A stretch of DNA of 59,838 bases from Bacteroidia bacterium (GCA_040880525.1 JBBDIG010000024.1:76522-136359); one strand, 5' to 3'; shown: positions 46,969-56,237, counted from the first letter of the stretch. Numbers and translations: made by a program. The notes: generated by a model not told the origin, from the letters alone.

Positions 46969-47005
46969 AAAAAGGGCCGATGCTTCTAAAGCACCAGCCC
47001 TTTTT
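46969..47005 (-). terminator. Rho-independent terminator of the 36-residue small gene
   Basis: Arms 46969-46985 and 46989-47005 pair with two mismatches around a three-base loop; on the minus strand it ends in T7. It lies 28 bases past the stop of the small frame at 47033. Confidence 0.8.
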
Positions 47006-47032
47006 CAATTGCATACTAAAAAGGAAATCAGC

Positions 47033-47143
47033 TTATTTTTTAGGCTGTTCTTTTTTTGTTTGCTCTTGTTTGGGCTTTTGAGGTCCTTTGTGGCCTTCTT
47101 GAGGCCTGCCCGGCTGCGGTTTGTTTTGATCTTTCTCAGGCAT
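47033..47143 (-). CDS. Small basic Pro/Lys/Gln-rich protein (36 residues)
   Basis: ATG at 47143 opens a 36-codon frame starting MPEKDQNKPQPGRPQEGHKG and ending in KKEQPKK, stop TAA at 47033-47035. It has 10 Lys, 7 Pro and 7 Gln, no hydrophobic stretch, and is predicted disordered and basic. A Rho-independent terminator on the same strand sits 28 bases beyond the stop, which is why I think it is a real transcript with a gene. No family recognised. It may be an RNA- or membrane-surface-binding peptide, but that is a guess. Confidence 0.55.
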   Translation of the reverse strand: MPEKDQNKPQPGRPQEGHKGPQKPKQEQTKKEQPKK

Positions 47144-47733
47144 AGCTGAATTATTTAAAAGTTAAAATAATAACAATCCCATATTCAAGAGGTTCACGAA
47201 GGAGGACGAAATTTAGTACTTATAGAAGTATTCTGATCATTTCTTTATCGGACTCAATCATCTGAGGGTAAGTGTCCGGTTGACTTATCTACCTTTTTAC
47301 TTTATAAATGGAACGATAGTGCGTTGAAACGACTCCTGCAGTGTCATCATAAAACATGGTTGAACCGGCAGATGAAAGACTGTTTGGAAATGACGACTTA
47401 TGATCATCCTTATTTCAATTTTTCAGTATCAATCGTTGCAAATCCTTTCTGCTAATTTTTATTGCTAAACCTTACGAATAGATACCAAAGATGAGCAGGC
47501 GATGAACCGGAGTGGCATTCTCATTCTTTTTTTCCTTTTTCTTGCAAAATGCTGAGTTGTATTTATAAATGACGCTTTAATGCAGGTTTTTATTAAACTA
47601 CTTCTTTCCTGCCCTTATCTTGACATTTTCAATTTTAAACTATTTTTTCAATTCACTGAAGATCAGAGATTTTAATTACTATTTTATCTAAATTTCATGC
47701 GTGAATTTTACCACCCAGTTAAATTAAAATAGA
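47144..47733. other. Non-coding interval upstream of the 47734 operon
   Basis: 590 AT-rich bases with no credible gene. It should hold the promoter for the four-gene operon on the plus strand and that of the small gene on the minus strand; I cannot identify a clear -7/-33 pair for either. A 17-codon frame at 47502 was considered and rejected. Confidence 0.5.
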
Positions 47734-49152
47734 ATGAAAGTAACATTTACCGCTCTCTTTTGGATGGCAGCAATGACAGGTGTATTTGCGCAACCGTCCA
47801 TCGTATCCTTAGCGCCAGCCTCTGCCATACCGGGGCAACAACTGAACATTATAATAATGGGAGTAAATACCCATTTCCAGCAGGGGCTCACGCAGGTGCA
47901 GCTTGGTGACGGGATAAGTGTTCAGAGCATCCAGGTGCAGGCACCCGATCGACTTTCCGCCCTGGTGGAGATTGATGCATCAGCGGCCGATGGCTTCAGG
48001 CAGGTAGTGGTCACGACTGCTAGCGAACGTGCGGAAATGGATGCGGCCTTTGAGATTTTTGATGCGTCATCCGGAGCAAGAGCTATTCTGACTTTGCTTC
48101 CGGCAGATGTAATGTATCTCAGCGACTTTGCTGCGGATAATCTGCAAGCCGCTCCTATTCTTTTTAACATCTCAGTAATAAATGGCGCTGTGGAGGAGGC
48201 ATTAAAGCTGCGGCTGGAAGTTTATCACAGTGACTATAATAAGATCCTTACCGCTTCAAAAAACCTGGGAACTATTCAGCCCAACCAGGTAGTGCTTCTG
48301 GATAACCGGGATCTTGAGGATTACACCACGACAGGCGGGAGCAAAGCACTATTGGATGAAGCCAATAAAACGGGCGTTTTGCCTCCGGGAGCATATACGT
48401 ACAAACTGATCCTGATGGATGGCAGGGGAAACGTAATAGCAGAAGATGAAGCATTCAATACTATAACCAATACCCTAACGGGCCTTGAACTGATTGGGCC
48501 GGGAACTCCGCTCAGCGAATCTCCGGAAGTGATTTTCAATAATTTTCCAATGTTCCAGTGGTTTTCTGCCAGCAATGAATTTTCCCTTCAGCTTTTTGAG
48601 GTCAGGCCCCAACAATCCTCACCAGATGATATTGCGGATAACTTTCCTGTATATGAGCAGCAGGGAATCTTCAACTCATTTTTTCAATATCCAAATAGTG
48701 CAGAAATTCTTGAAGAAGGGAAAACTTATGCCTGGCGTATAACGGCTACATTCTTTGACAGCCGCGGAAAGCAAACTAAAAGCAGTGAACTTTTCTGGTT
48801 CAGCTACAAATCGGCATCGGGCGAGCACCTGCAGGCCGAAAGGATAGAAATAGCGCCTGCAAATCAAACTATGAAAATAGGCCAGGCCCGGCAGTTTAGC
48901 GCAACCGGATTTGACAAGGAAGGCAATGAAGTTCCGCTACAGGTGAAATGGCAGGTGATCCCGGCAGATGGTGGGACCATTGACGCTAACGGACTTTTCA
49001 GAGCCGGTACCCAACCAAAGCCGGTAGCGATAGTAGCCGAATATGGTGGTATAAAAGAACATACTTCGGTCATACTGGAATGGAATCCTGAATGGCTGGA
49101 GAACCAGTTTATGGATAAATTTTTAAAGGAAGTTTTTGGACTTCAACATTGA
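47734..49152 (+). CDS. Secreted IPT/TIG- and Big-like domain protein (operon gene 1)
   Basis: A 472-residue secreted protein with signal MKVTFTALFWMAAMTGVFA-Q. Residues ~20-105 form an IPT/TIG-like Ig unit (PSIVSLAPASAIPGQQLNI, then VQLGDGISVQSIQV and a GFRQVVVTT end). A ~130-residue strand-rich part follows (LEVYHSDYNKILTAS, PGAYTYKLILMDGRGNVI). A third domain, about 250-365, has FPMFQWFSAS and YAWRITATFFDSRGKQT, like fibronectin-type units that measure carbohydrate-like or peptide ligands. Residues ~375-455 are Big_2-like (ERIEIAPANQTMKIGQARQFSATGFDKEG). It ends at residue 472 without a T9SS sorting domain. First gene of a four-gene operon; the next gene starts within nine bases of its stop. 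Confidence 0.7.
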   Translation: MKVTFTALFWMAAMTGVFAQPSIVSLAPASAIPGQQLNIIIMGVNTHFQQGLTQVQLGDGISVQSIQVQAPDRLSALVEIDASAADGFRQVVVTTASERAEMDAAFEIFDASSGARAILTLLPADVMYLSDFAADNLQAAPILFNISVINGAVEEALKLRLEVYHSDYNKILTASKNLGTIQPNQVVLLDNRDLEDYTTTGGSKALLDEANKTGVLPPGAYTYKLILMDGRGNVIAEDEAFNTITNTLTGLELIGPGTPLSESPEVIFNNFPMFQWFSASNEFSLQLFEVRPQQSSPDDIADNFPVYEQQGIFNSFFQYPNSAEILEEGKTYAWRITATFFDSRGKQTKSSELFWFSYKSASGEHLQAERIEIAPANQTMKIGQARQFSATGFDKEGNEVPLQVKWQVIPADGGTIDANGLFRAGTQPKPVAIVAEYGGIKEHTSVILEWNPEWLENQFMDKFLKEVFGLQH

Positions 49153-49157
49153 AAATC

Positions 49158-50894
49158 ATGACAATGAGAAAACACTTACAATTCATTTTAATGACATTTC
49201 TGGCCACGATGCCAGGTCAGCTTCTTGCCCAGGTAAATGACGGGCAAACGATGCTTTACGTAAGCAAGCAAACCGGTGAGTTCAGTAAACTTAACGGAAG
49301 CAACGAAAAGACGACAGATCAATATGAAAGCGGGCAGGTAACGCTTTCCACTGATGGTCCCATCTCGTATAGCATGGACCCAGATGAAACTTCCATTGGA
49401 CCCAACGAGACCAAGACCTGGAATGGTGAACTCTTCCCGAACATTGCGCAGGCTCCGGCTGCAGGAACTTCCGTGGACGCGCAAGTTAGTGGCGACTGGG
49501 ACGTTGAGTTCAGTCGGCCTGTCGGGGCCGGTTCCGGTGGAACTGTGCTCAGCACTTATACCTGCAGCGGCTGTGCATATCACGGAACCGACAATCCGGG
49601 AGAACATGAAATTGTGAATAAACTGGGTACGGAGGTCGTACCCGTGACGATATACAGCATCAAGGCTACCATTCCCGATATTGATACTTTTTGTGCTGGT
49701 GAGGTGGGCAGCCCTTTTACCGTGGAGACTTTTCCTCCGCATGGTGGTGATTTTTTATGGACCACCAACAACCCGGCAGTTACCCTCATGGATGCGGACA
49801 AGCAAACCGTGAAAGTTGCGCTGACCGGAGTTCCCGGAATGGCGTTGCTCAACGTAAAGTGGACGATAGAGGGGGTTTCTTACACAGATCAGCGTAACAT
49901 ATTTATTTGCGGAAGCCTTGATGACATTACGGTGGCGGATGGCGATCGCACAGTAAACGCAGGCGGCACGCTCGAAGTAGTGCCTCCACTCATCGGTAAA
50001 AATATTGACCTTACTGCTTCTCCGGGCGGTGTAACCCGCTATTGCAATCCTGATCCGCTATGGAATGTAACCGGATACTGGACCAGCACACTCAGCGGCC
50101 CGTCTACGGGTTTCAGCGCGCACGGTGCGAATGCTGAAGCTGCCGTTTTCTGGCTTTTTAATTACGTACCCAAATCATATTCAATTGATGTTGGAGACCG
50201 GTGTGGCGGTACGCAGACGGCAACTATTAAAGCCTATCCGGTCAATCAGGTGAGCGCAGTCTGGAAAGTTGGAAAATATTTTAGTAAAGCGGAGGAGATG
50301 TGGAATGCGCTTCCTCCGACCGGTTGTGAGCCTAAGTTTCCGAAAGAAAACTCCAGTGTTTCTTTTGCTAATGCATGGAAAGAAAAATCTGCTTCGCCAG
50401 AGGCTTACCTGTGGTGGCAGGCCAATGCAGGATTTAATCCGCTCATTGGCATTGACTGCAAAATACGGCTGGCACCTGGCGCTATTCCCCTCCCAACATG
50501 GATCACAAATTATGTGGATCTGGGCGTCTATCTTACTTTGGATGGTGCTGTGAATTTCAATTTAGGAATGGAGCACGGAGAGAATGGCGTGACGGGTACT
50601 GGCGAATGTGCGGGAGCAGTAGGTGGCGGTTTGCTGGGCGTAGTGAGAGCGGGTGATGTAATAAGCGTGAACGTATCCGGCCACATGAATTTTATTGAAG
50701 CCAGCCTGAAAGTGGCAGGCAAAACCGGATGGATAGTATATTCAGTTGATTTGGGTTCAGGTAAGCTGGAAGCCAACGTTTCCATTGAAACCTGGGGCGG
50801 CTGGATAGAATGGCAACGGACGTGGCTGATATGGGACGGTGTGAAATGGTATGAGCTAAAAGATCAGCAGCTTTATCAATACGCAAAAGGATAA
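49158..50894 (+). CDS. Secreted cysteine-containing protein (operon gene 2)
   Basis: A 578-residue secreted protein I cannot assign. ATG at 49158 (or 49164) begins the signal MTMRKHLQFILMTFLATMPG, mature from about AQVNDG; a TTG at 49149 in the same frame overlaps the preceding stop. The mature part contains ten cysteines, including a CSGC pair, which suggests disulfides. An Ig/PKD-like unit spans about 155-245 (FLWTTNNPAVTLMDADKQTVKV). The C-terminal third is glycine-rich with regularly alternating strands (AVGGGLLGVVRAG, VNVSGHMNFIEASLKV, VDLGSGKLEANVSIE) and ends in WDGVKWYELKDQQLYQY. No T9SS domain and no enzyme motif. Confidence 0.68.
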   Translation: MTMRKHLQFILMTFLATMPGQLLAQVNDGQTMLYVSKQTGEFSKLNGSNEKTTDQYESGQVTLSTDGPISYSMDPDETSIGPNETKTWNGELFPNIAQAPAAGTSVDAQVSGDWDVEFSRPVGAGSGGTVLSTYTCSGCAYHGTDNPGEHEIVNKLGTEVVPVTIYSIKATIPDIDTFCAGEVGSPFTVETFPPHGGDFLWTTNNPAVTLMDADKQTVKVALTGVPGMALLNVKWTIEGVSYTDQRNIFICGSLDDITVADGDRTVNAGGTLEVVPPLIGKNIDLTASPGGVTRYCNPDPLWNVTGYWTSTLSGPSTGFSAHGANAEAAVFWLFNYVPKSYSIDVGDRCGGTQTATIKAYPVNQVSAVWKVGKYFSKAEEMWNALPPTGCEPKFPKENSSVSFANAWKEKSASPEAYLWWQANAGFNPLIGIDCKIRLAPGAIPLPTWITNYVDLGVYLTLDGAVNFNLGMEHGENGVTGTGECAGAVGGGLLGVVRAGDVISVNVSGHMNFIEASLKVAGKTGWIVYSVDLGSGKLEANVSIETWGGWIEWQRTWLIWDGVKWYELKDQQLYQYAKG

Positions 50895-50897
50895 CCC

Positions 50898-52091
50898 ATG
50901 ATTTCCAACAACATGAAATTTAATATCAAAACCTTTTTCTATTGCTTTCTGGCGGCTGGACTATTTTTTCCTGCCTCACTTTTTGGTCAGAAGAGGACAG
51001 TAACTACTAAGCTGGAAGGCCGGGAATACGTTTACTCTATCGAGGTTTATGCGCAGCCACGTCCCATAGAAATGGGAGTCACGAAAAAGCTGAAGCTAAA
51101 TAAACCGGAGCGGGCACTGAATGCAAACTTCAGCCTGATGAATGCCGGAGAAGTTGCTCAGTGGAAAAATCTATGGGTTGACTATAGTGCGAATCATAAT
51201 TTCAATTCCCATGATTCATCGTTTCAAAAAGCATGGGAGCGCGTGCTGTCGGTCCCCCATTTTTCCTATTTCAGAGTGGAATACAAGGACCAGGTGATAT
51301 TTATGACCGGACCGGAGGACAGGCAGGATAAATATAAGCAGATGAAATGGGCGTATAAAAAAACCAAAGACGGGTGGAAACTGAACCGTGATCTGATGGA
51401 TGATGCGCTGATGCGCTATATCAACAGCCCCACGTTTGATCCGCTTTCGGGCGAATTATCTCCTCAATGGGGTGGTATTTATCATTTTGAGCAAAGCGGA
51501 GACTCCATCCGGGATGCAGGGGAATATAAAAACACCGCTACAAATCATGGAGCTACAGCCACGGCAGGATTGACCGGGAATGCCCTGGCATTTGAGCCTG
51601 GCGATTACCTTGAGGTTCCCACAAGTTTTTCTCTTGCATTTATGAAAAACCAGATGACCGTTGAGATGGACCTGTGGGTAGAAGAAGTACCAACCGCACC
51701 TGAGAATGCGAATGGGAGAGGCGGATATCTCAGCACAGTATTCTCCAAAAATAATCCTGAGGAAAAAGAATTCATAAACTTTCAGTTGTTGCGGATGAAT
51801 GAGGAAACTGTCAGGTTTTTCGTGAATCTGGGAACAGATGCGAATCGTGTGGCAGTATCAGCTTTGGAGGTGCCGCTGAAGCAGTGGATAAAGGTGAAAG
51901 TAACATATAACGGGGAGACATTGCGCCTGTTAATTGACGGAGTGCTGGCAGCCGAGGAAACAAAGAAGGTTCAGATTGCGGGCGTTGGCCAGAATTTTTT
52001 CATCGGAAAGCAGCCGGGAAGCCAGCCATATTTTTTCTCGGGAAAAATGGATGAACTGAAGATCTCGTATGAAACCGTGAATCAGGAGTAA
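50898..52091 (+). CDS. Secreted LamG-domain protein (operon gene 3)
   Basis: A 397-residue secreted protein. The signal starts at ATG 50898 or, more likely, 50913 (MKFNIKTFFYCFLAAGLFFPASLFGQ). Residues ~30-185 are an unassigned domain with VTTKLEGREYVYSIEV and an acidic/aromatic run. Residues ~190-395 are a concanavalin/LamG-like sandwich: GIYHFEQSGDSIRDAGEYKNTA, LTGNALAFEPGDYLEVP, MTVEMDLWVEEV, QWIKVKVTYNGETLRLLIDGVLAA and FSGKMDELKISYE. LamG domains usually bind glycans or proteins. It starts three bases after the stop of gene 2 and is followed by the barrel gene after four bases. Confidence 0.78.
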   Translation: MISNNMKFNIKTFFYCFLAAGLFFPASLFGQKRTVTTKLEGREYVYSIEVYAQPRPIEMGVTKKLKLNKPERALNANFSLMNAGEVAQWKNLWVDYSANHNFNSHDSSFQKAWERVLSVPHFSYFRVEYKDQVIFMTGPEDRQDKYKQMKWAYKKTKDGWKLNRDLMDDALMRYINSPTFDPLSGELSPQWGGIYHFEQSGDSIRDAGEYKNTATNHGATATAGLTGNALAFEPGDYLEVPTSFSLAFMKNQMTVEMDLWVEEVPTAPENANGRGGYLSTVFSKNNPEEKEFINFQLLRMNEETVRFFVNLGTDANRVAVSALEVPLKQWIKVKVTYNGETLRLLIDGVLAAEETKKVQIAGVGQNFFIGKQPGSQPYFFSGKMDELKISYETVNQE

Positions 52092-52095
52092 TTTC

Positions 52096-54177
52096 ATGGC
52101 GGGCATAAAGATTTATACCTGGTTTTGTCTCCTGATATTAATGGCTGCTCCTGCCGGCAGCCAACCGCTGGGAAAGCTGCTTTCACCATCTCCGAGTGAT
52201 ACCGTGAAAAACGGGGAACTCTTCATTCTGGTGGAGTTAGATCCGGCTCTTGATATTGACAGGAACACAGTACAATTCAGACTGGATGGAGATGAGATGT
52301 CAATGCTGGTACAGGTGACTGACAACCGGGCCAGCGTGTTGATTACTCAAAGCCTGAAGCCAGGCCAACACACCTTCGACATGATTGGGAGGGGAGTGGG
52401 CAAGGTTTATTATGAAGTGAAAGGAGATTTTTTTATACTTAATTCAAAAGCATTTAATGAGCAGGCAGCCCTGTCTGAAGATGCTGAGAATAAAAAACAG
52501 AAAACTTCATTTGGCGGAAATCTCAATGCCGAAGCAATGGGGACGCGGCTTTCAGGCCCCGGACAAGAACTGAGACAGGAACCGCCATTCACCCAAAATG
52601 TGGCTTTTGAAGGAAAAGTGATCCGGGAGAAGTTTCAAATACCGATGAAGTTCTTTGTTACGAATCTCAACTATCCTGGAGTGCAGTCACGTAACCGCTA
52701 CAGCATCGGGTTCCGGAGCAAGTATTTTGATTCAGATCTTGGCGATGTGTATCCCGTATTCGACCGGTTTAGCCTCAACGGAGTTCAGACAAGAGGCACG
52801 CGGGCTGAATTGAAATTCCGCAGCATAAGCCTGACCCTGGTGCATGGAAGCATAGCTAATGCGAGGGAGGGATCATCAGAAAAATATAACATCAAACAGG
52901 GAATTCCTCCGTCTACTTTGCAAGAAGATTCCACTTACTATATTTATGGTACCTACCGCAGAAGGTTGAACGCTGCCAAATTCGCCATATCTTCTTTTGA
53001 CCGTCAGTCAACATTTTATATCAGCATGGTGCAGGCCACTGATATAGCAAACTCGATCGAAATTGGAGGTACGCCTGCACAAAACCTGGTAGGAAGCTCA
53101 GGTATGGATTTTAAAACCAAAAATGACAAATTACATCTTCAGGCTGGCGTTGCAATGAGCCTCACCACAAATGATATTTCGGCAGGAGCCCTTTCAAAAG
53201 ACGAAATTGATGAGTATTATAAAACGGACATTCCGTTCGATCCCTTGTCATATTCCGGATTGATCGCCATAAATACCACCACCACTCCCATTCTTATCCA
53301 GAAGCGAAGTTCAATGTCCTGGTTCGTTCAAAGCGTACTAAACCTGAAGCACCAGCGGATAGAGGCGCGCTACGAAAGCGTGGGGGCAGCCTATCAGTCC
53401 TTTGCAAATCCATTTTTTCTTTCTGACCGCAGGGTTATCAGCTTGTCAGACCGGTTCTTTTTCTGGAAGCGCAGAATTAATTTCAGCCTTCAGGCCAATA
53501 CCTACAAAAGCAATCTTTCGGAAATTTCTTTGCTCACAAATGAAACGCATCAGCTTACGGGCAGGCTTTCGCTGCGTCCTCATGTGAAGTTGCCGTTTCT
53601 TTTTGGGAATTACAGCTACTATATCCGGACGGCAAAAAATATGAAGACAGCGGAGACAGCATCAGAATATCACCTGAACAACCTTGTTGCGGGAGCGAAT
53701 TATATCTTTAAAACCGGCAAGCAAAGCCACACCATTCTCTTTACCTATAATCTTGTTGAAAACAACAACCAGCTCACCGCAAGTCTTTTACAGCAAACGG
53801 AAGTGGTGAGTTTTGGCCTGACGGAACTCTTCCCCTTCCGGCTTTCGCTCAATGTTCAGTTGCAGCAAATCACCACCCGGAACGATACACTGATATTTAA
53901 TGATCAAAGCGCCATCAGCGGCTTTGTAACATATTATACGAAAAGCAAAAATTGGAATTTGACAGGAAGCTTTACTACTTCAAAAGTAAAGCAGACCTTC
54001 TTTACTCCGGAATCTCTGCGGTTAAGAAATGCTATTGGAATTCAAAGACAGGTGATGAAAGGAATGCGGGTGGGATTGGAAGGAGGTTATGCGGACTTTT
54101 CAGAACCTACAAGCGAGGCGCGGGCATACAATGAATTATTTTTAACAGGGCGATTGAACTACAGGTTTTTACATTGA
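52096..54177 (+). CDS. Outer-membrane beta-barrel protein with N-terminal Ig-like domain (operon gene 4)
   Basis: A 693-residue protein with signal to about residue 22 (LMAAPAGS-Q). Residues ~23-118 are an Ig-like unit (LLSPSPSDTVKNGELFILVELD, LKPGQHTFDMIGRG). From about 140 to the end are repeated amphipathic strands of 9-12 residues with aromatic girdle residues (for example NYSYYIRTAKNM, KQSHTILFTYNLVENN, WNLTGSFTTSKV) and a final strand FLTGRLNYRFLH, close to a C-terminal outer-membrane beta-signal. It is not TonB-like: no plug domain or TonB box. I propose a surface anchor, channel or export barrel for the three proteins encoded just upstream. Confidence 0.75.
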   Translation: MAGIKIYTWFCLLILMAAPAGSQPLGKLLSPSPSDTVKNGELFILVELDPALDIDRNTVQFRLDGDEMSMLVQVTDNRASVLITQSLKPGQHTFDMIGRGVGKVYYEVKGDFFILNSKAFNEQAALSEDAENKKQKTSFGGNLNAEAMGTRLSGPGQELRQEPPFTQNVAFEGKVIREKFQIPMKFFVTNLNYPGVQSRNRYSIGFRSKYFDSDLGDVYPVFDRFSLNGVQTRGTRAELKFRSISLTLVHGSIANAREGSSEKYNIKQGIPPSTLQEDSTYYIYGTYRRRLNAAKFAISSFDRQSTFYISMVQATDIANSIEIGGTPAQNLVGSSGMDFKTKNDKLHLQAGVAMSLTTNDISAGALSKDEIDEYYKTDIPFDPLSYSGLIAINTTTTPILIQKRSSMSWFVQSVLNLKHQRIEARYESVGAAYQSFANPFFLSDRRVISLSDRFFFWKRRINFSLQANTYKSNLSEISLLTNETHQLTGRLSLRPHVKLPFLFGNYSYYIRTAKNMKTAETASEYHLNNLVAGANYIFKTGKQSHTILFTYNLVENNNQLTASLLQQTEVVSFGLTELFPFRLSLNVQLQQITTRNDTLIFNDQSAISGFVTYYTKSKNWNLTGSFTTSKVKQTFFTPESLRLRNAIGIQRQVMKGMRVGLEGGYADFSEPTSEARAYNELFLTGRLNYRFLH

Positions 54178-54217
54178 GATAAAAGGGATTTGAAGCGCGG
54201 CAAGAGCCAGCGTTTAA

Positions 54218-54955
54218 TCAGCGCACATTTAATTTTTGCATGGCTTCGGCTGCGGCCCTTTGTTCAGCCTTCTTTTTTCTGCGGCTTTCTCCTTTTCCCT
54301 GCTCTTCCTTATCCACAAGGACGCGCACTACATACAGTCGCGATTCGCCATTTGGACTGCTGACTACATCAAAGCCTACTTCTTTCTGCTCCTTTTGTGC
54401 CCATTCCAGCAACCTGCTTTTGAAATTCAGGTTTTGAAGTAGCACTTCTTTCACCTGAATATGCTTGTGAAGAAGCCGCTGATAAAAGAATTTGCGGGTA
54501 AATTTAAATCCCTGATCAATAAAGATGGCACCCATTAACGCTTCCACGGCATTCCCATAAATGGAATGACTTTGATCAGCCGGGGCATTTTCCACTTTAT
54601 GATCGAGCCATTCCGTTATCTGGAGAGAAAAAGCCAGCCGGTTCAGATATTCTCGGCTGGTAAGGCGTGAGCGCATTTCAGAAAGAAAACCTTCGCTGGC
54701 TTTGGGAAACTTCCGCCACAGGTATTCGCCTACCAATAAACTCAGTACGGCATCTCCCAGATATTCCAGTCGCTCATTGCTTTTTACTCTTGTTTTTTGG
54801 TCTTCTGCAATGGCAGAGCTATGCCGCATGGCCTTTCGGTAGTAGCGAAGTTTTCGGGGCGCTTTGCCCGTGAGCGACTTAATGTAATAATATAATTCCC
54901 TGTCGGCAGTATTTCGATAGCGATACCTGATCCAGAGTGTATTGAAAAATGTCAA
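54218..54955 (-). CDS. rnc: Ribonuclease III
   Basis: RNase III cuts double-stranded RNA in rRNA processing and mRNA turnover. The 245-residue protein has the signature NERLEYLGDAVLSLLVGEYL near residue 60, the second acidic box (YGNAVEALMGAIFID), and a C-terminal double-stranded RNA-binding domain (NFKSRLLEWAQKEQ, GESRRKKKAEQRAAAEAMQKL). A ~25-residue N-terminal extension contains basic/aromatic residues. It is the last gene of acpP-fabF-rnc, with a 28-base gap to fabF. Confidence 0.95.
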   Translation of the reverse strand: MTFFNTLWIRYRYRNTADRELYYYIKSLTGKAPRKLRYYRKAMRHSSAIAEDQKTRVKSNERLEYLGDAVLSLLVGEYLWRKFPKASEGFLSEMRSRLTSREYLNRLAFSLQITEWLDHKVENAPADQSHSIYGNAVEALMGAIFIDQGFKFTRKFFYQRLLHKHIQVKEVLLQNLNFKSRLLEWAQKEQKEVGFDVVSSPNGESRLYVVRVLVDKEEQGKGESRRKKKAEQRAAAEAMQKLNVR

Positions 54956-54983
54956 TATATAACCAGCTTTACAGCGCCCGTAA

Positions 54984-56237
54984 TCAGTCAGTTAACTTTT
55001 GAAATACCAGAGACACGTTGTGGCCTCCAAATCCAAAAGCGTTGCTTAGCGCCACTTTAACTTCCCTTTCCTGCGCCTCATTAAACGTGAGGTTAAATGA
55101 TGGGTCAATTTCGGGGTCGTCTTCGAAGTGGTTGATTGTAGGAGGGATAATATTGTGCTGTATAGAAAGAATAGAAACCAGTGCTTCGGCAGCACCCGCA
55201 GCCCCTAAAAGATGGCCGGTCATGGATTTGGAGGAACTGATATTAAGCTTAAACGCGTCATCTCCAAAAACTTTCCTTATGGCCTTTAATTCACTGACGT
55301 CTCCCAGCGGAGTGGAGGTACCATGAACATTTATGTAATCAATATCAGAAGTTTTGAGACTTGCATCGGCCAGGGCATTTTCCATCACCTTTTTTGCACC
55401 GAGACCTTCCGGGTGCGGGGCCGTCAAATGGTATGCGTCAGCCGACACGCCAAATCCGGTCATTTCTGCATAGATGGTAGCGCCCCGTTTTTTGGCATGT
55501 TCATAATCTTCGAGCACCAGGGTAGCCGCGCCTTCGCCCATAACGAAACCATCGCGGTTTTTATCAAAAGGCCTTGAAGCGGTTTTGGGATCATCATTTC
55601 GCTCGGAAAGAGCACGCATAGCGTTAAATCCGCCAATGGCAGCCTGATTAATAACCGCTTCTGACCCACCGGCCAAAATAACATCAGCTTTGTTCTGCTG
55701 AATGTAGAAGTAAGCATCAGCAATAGCGTTGGCAGAAGAAGCACAAGCGGAGACCGTGGCGAAATTGGGTCCGGTAAAACCATACTTCATTGAAATATGG
55801 CCTGCGGCAATGTCCACGATCATTTTAGGAATAAAAAACGGATTGAAGCGTGGTGTGCCGTCACCTTTGGCAAAAGCACTCACTTCATCATAAAAGGTAG
55901 AAAGGCCACCGATACCCGAAGCGTAAATGACTCCAACGCGCTCCTTGTTTACATTATCCTCCTCCAGTCCGCTGTCTCTCACGGCCTCCTGGGCACAGAT
56001 AAGTGCGTATTGCGCAAACGGATCCATTTTCCGCATCTCTTTACGCGGAATAAAATCTTCGGCATTAAAATTCTTGAGTTGGCAGGCAAATCGTGTTCTG
56101 AATTTGCTTGCGTCATACCTGGTGATATCATCGGCTCCGCTTACACCTCTTACCAATCCATCCCAAAACTCCTTAACAGTGTTTCCGATTGGTGTAAGGG
56201 CACCTAAGCCTGTAATTACTACCCTTCTTCTTGTCAT
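54984..56237 (-). CDS. fabF: 3-oxoacyl-ACP synthase II
   Basis: FabF elongates acyl-ACP in fatty-acid synthesis. The 417-residue protein starts MTRRRVVITGLGALTPIGN and has the active-site Cys in TVSACASSANAI, the two catalytic histidines in NVHGTSTPLGD and MTGHLLGAAG, the Lys in SSSKSMTG and the terminal SNAFGFGGHNVSLVF. Standard length. It lies between acpP and rnc, the usual order in this phylum. Confidence 0.97.
   Translation of the reverse strand: MTRRRVVITGLGALTPIGNTVKEFWDGLVRGVSGADDITRYDASKFRTRFACQLKNFNAEDFIPRKEMRKMDPFAQYALICAQEAVRDSGLEEDNVNKERVGVIYASGIGGLSTFYDEVSAFAKGDGTPRFNPFFIPKMIVDIAAGHISMKYGFTGPNFATVSACASSANAIADAYFYIQQNKADVILAGGSEAVINQAAIGGFNAMRALSERNDDPKTASRPFDKNRDGFVMGEGAATLVLEDYEHAKKRGATIYAEMTGFGVSADAYHLTAPHPEGLGAKKVMENALADASLKTSDIDYINVHGTSTPLGDVSELKAIRKVFGDDAFKLNISSSKSMTGHLLGAAGAAEALVSILSIQHNIIPPTINHFEDDPEIDPSFNLTFNEAQEREVKVALSNAFGFGGHNVSLVFQKLTD

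Noticed and set aside
47502-47555. 17-codon frame reading like a lipoprotein leader that ends in Ala-Lys-Cys
   Set aside because: It stops right after the cysteine, in T-rich DNA where hydrophobic frames arise by chance; no downstream continuation in frame that looks like a protein.
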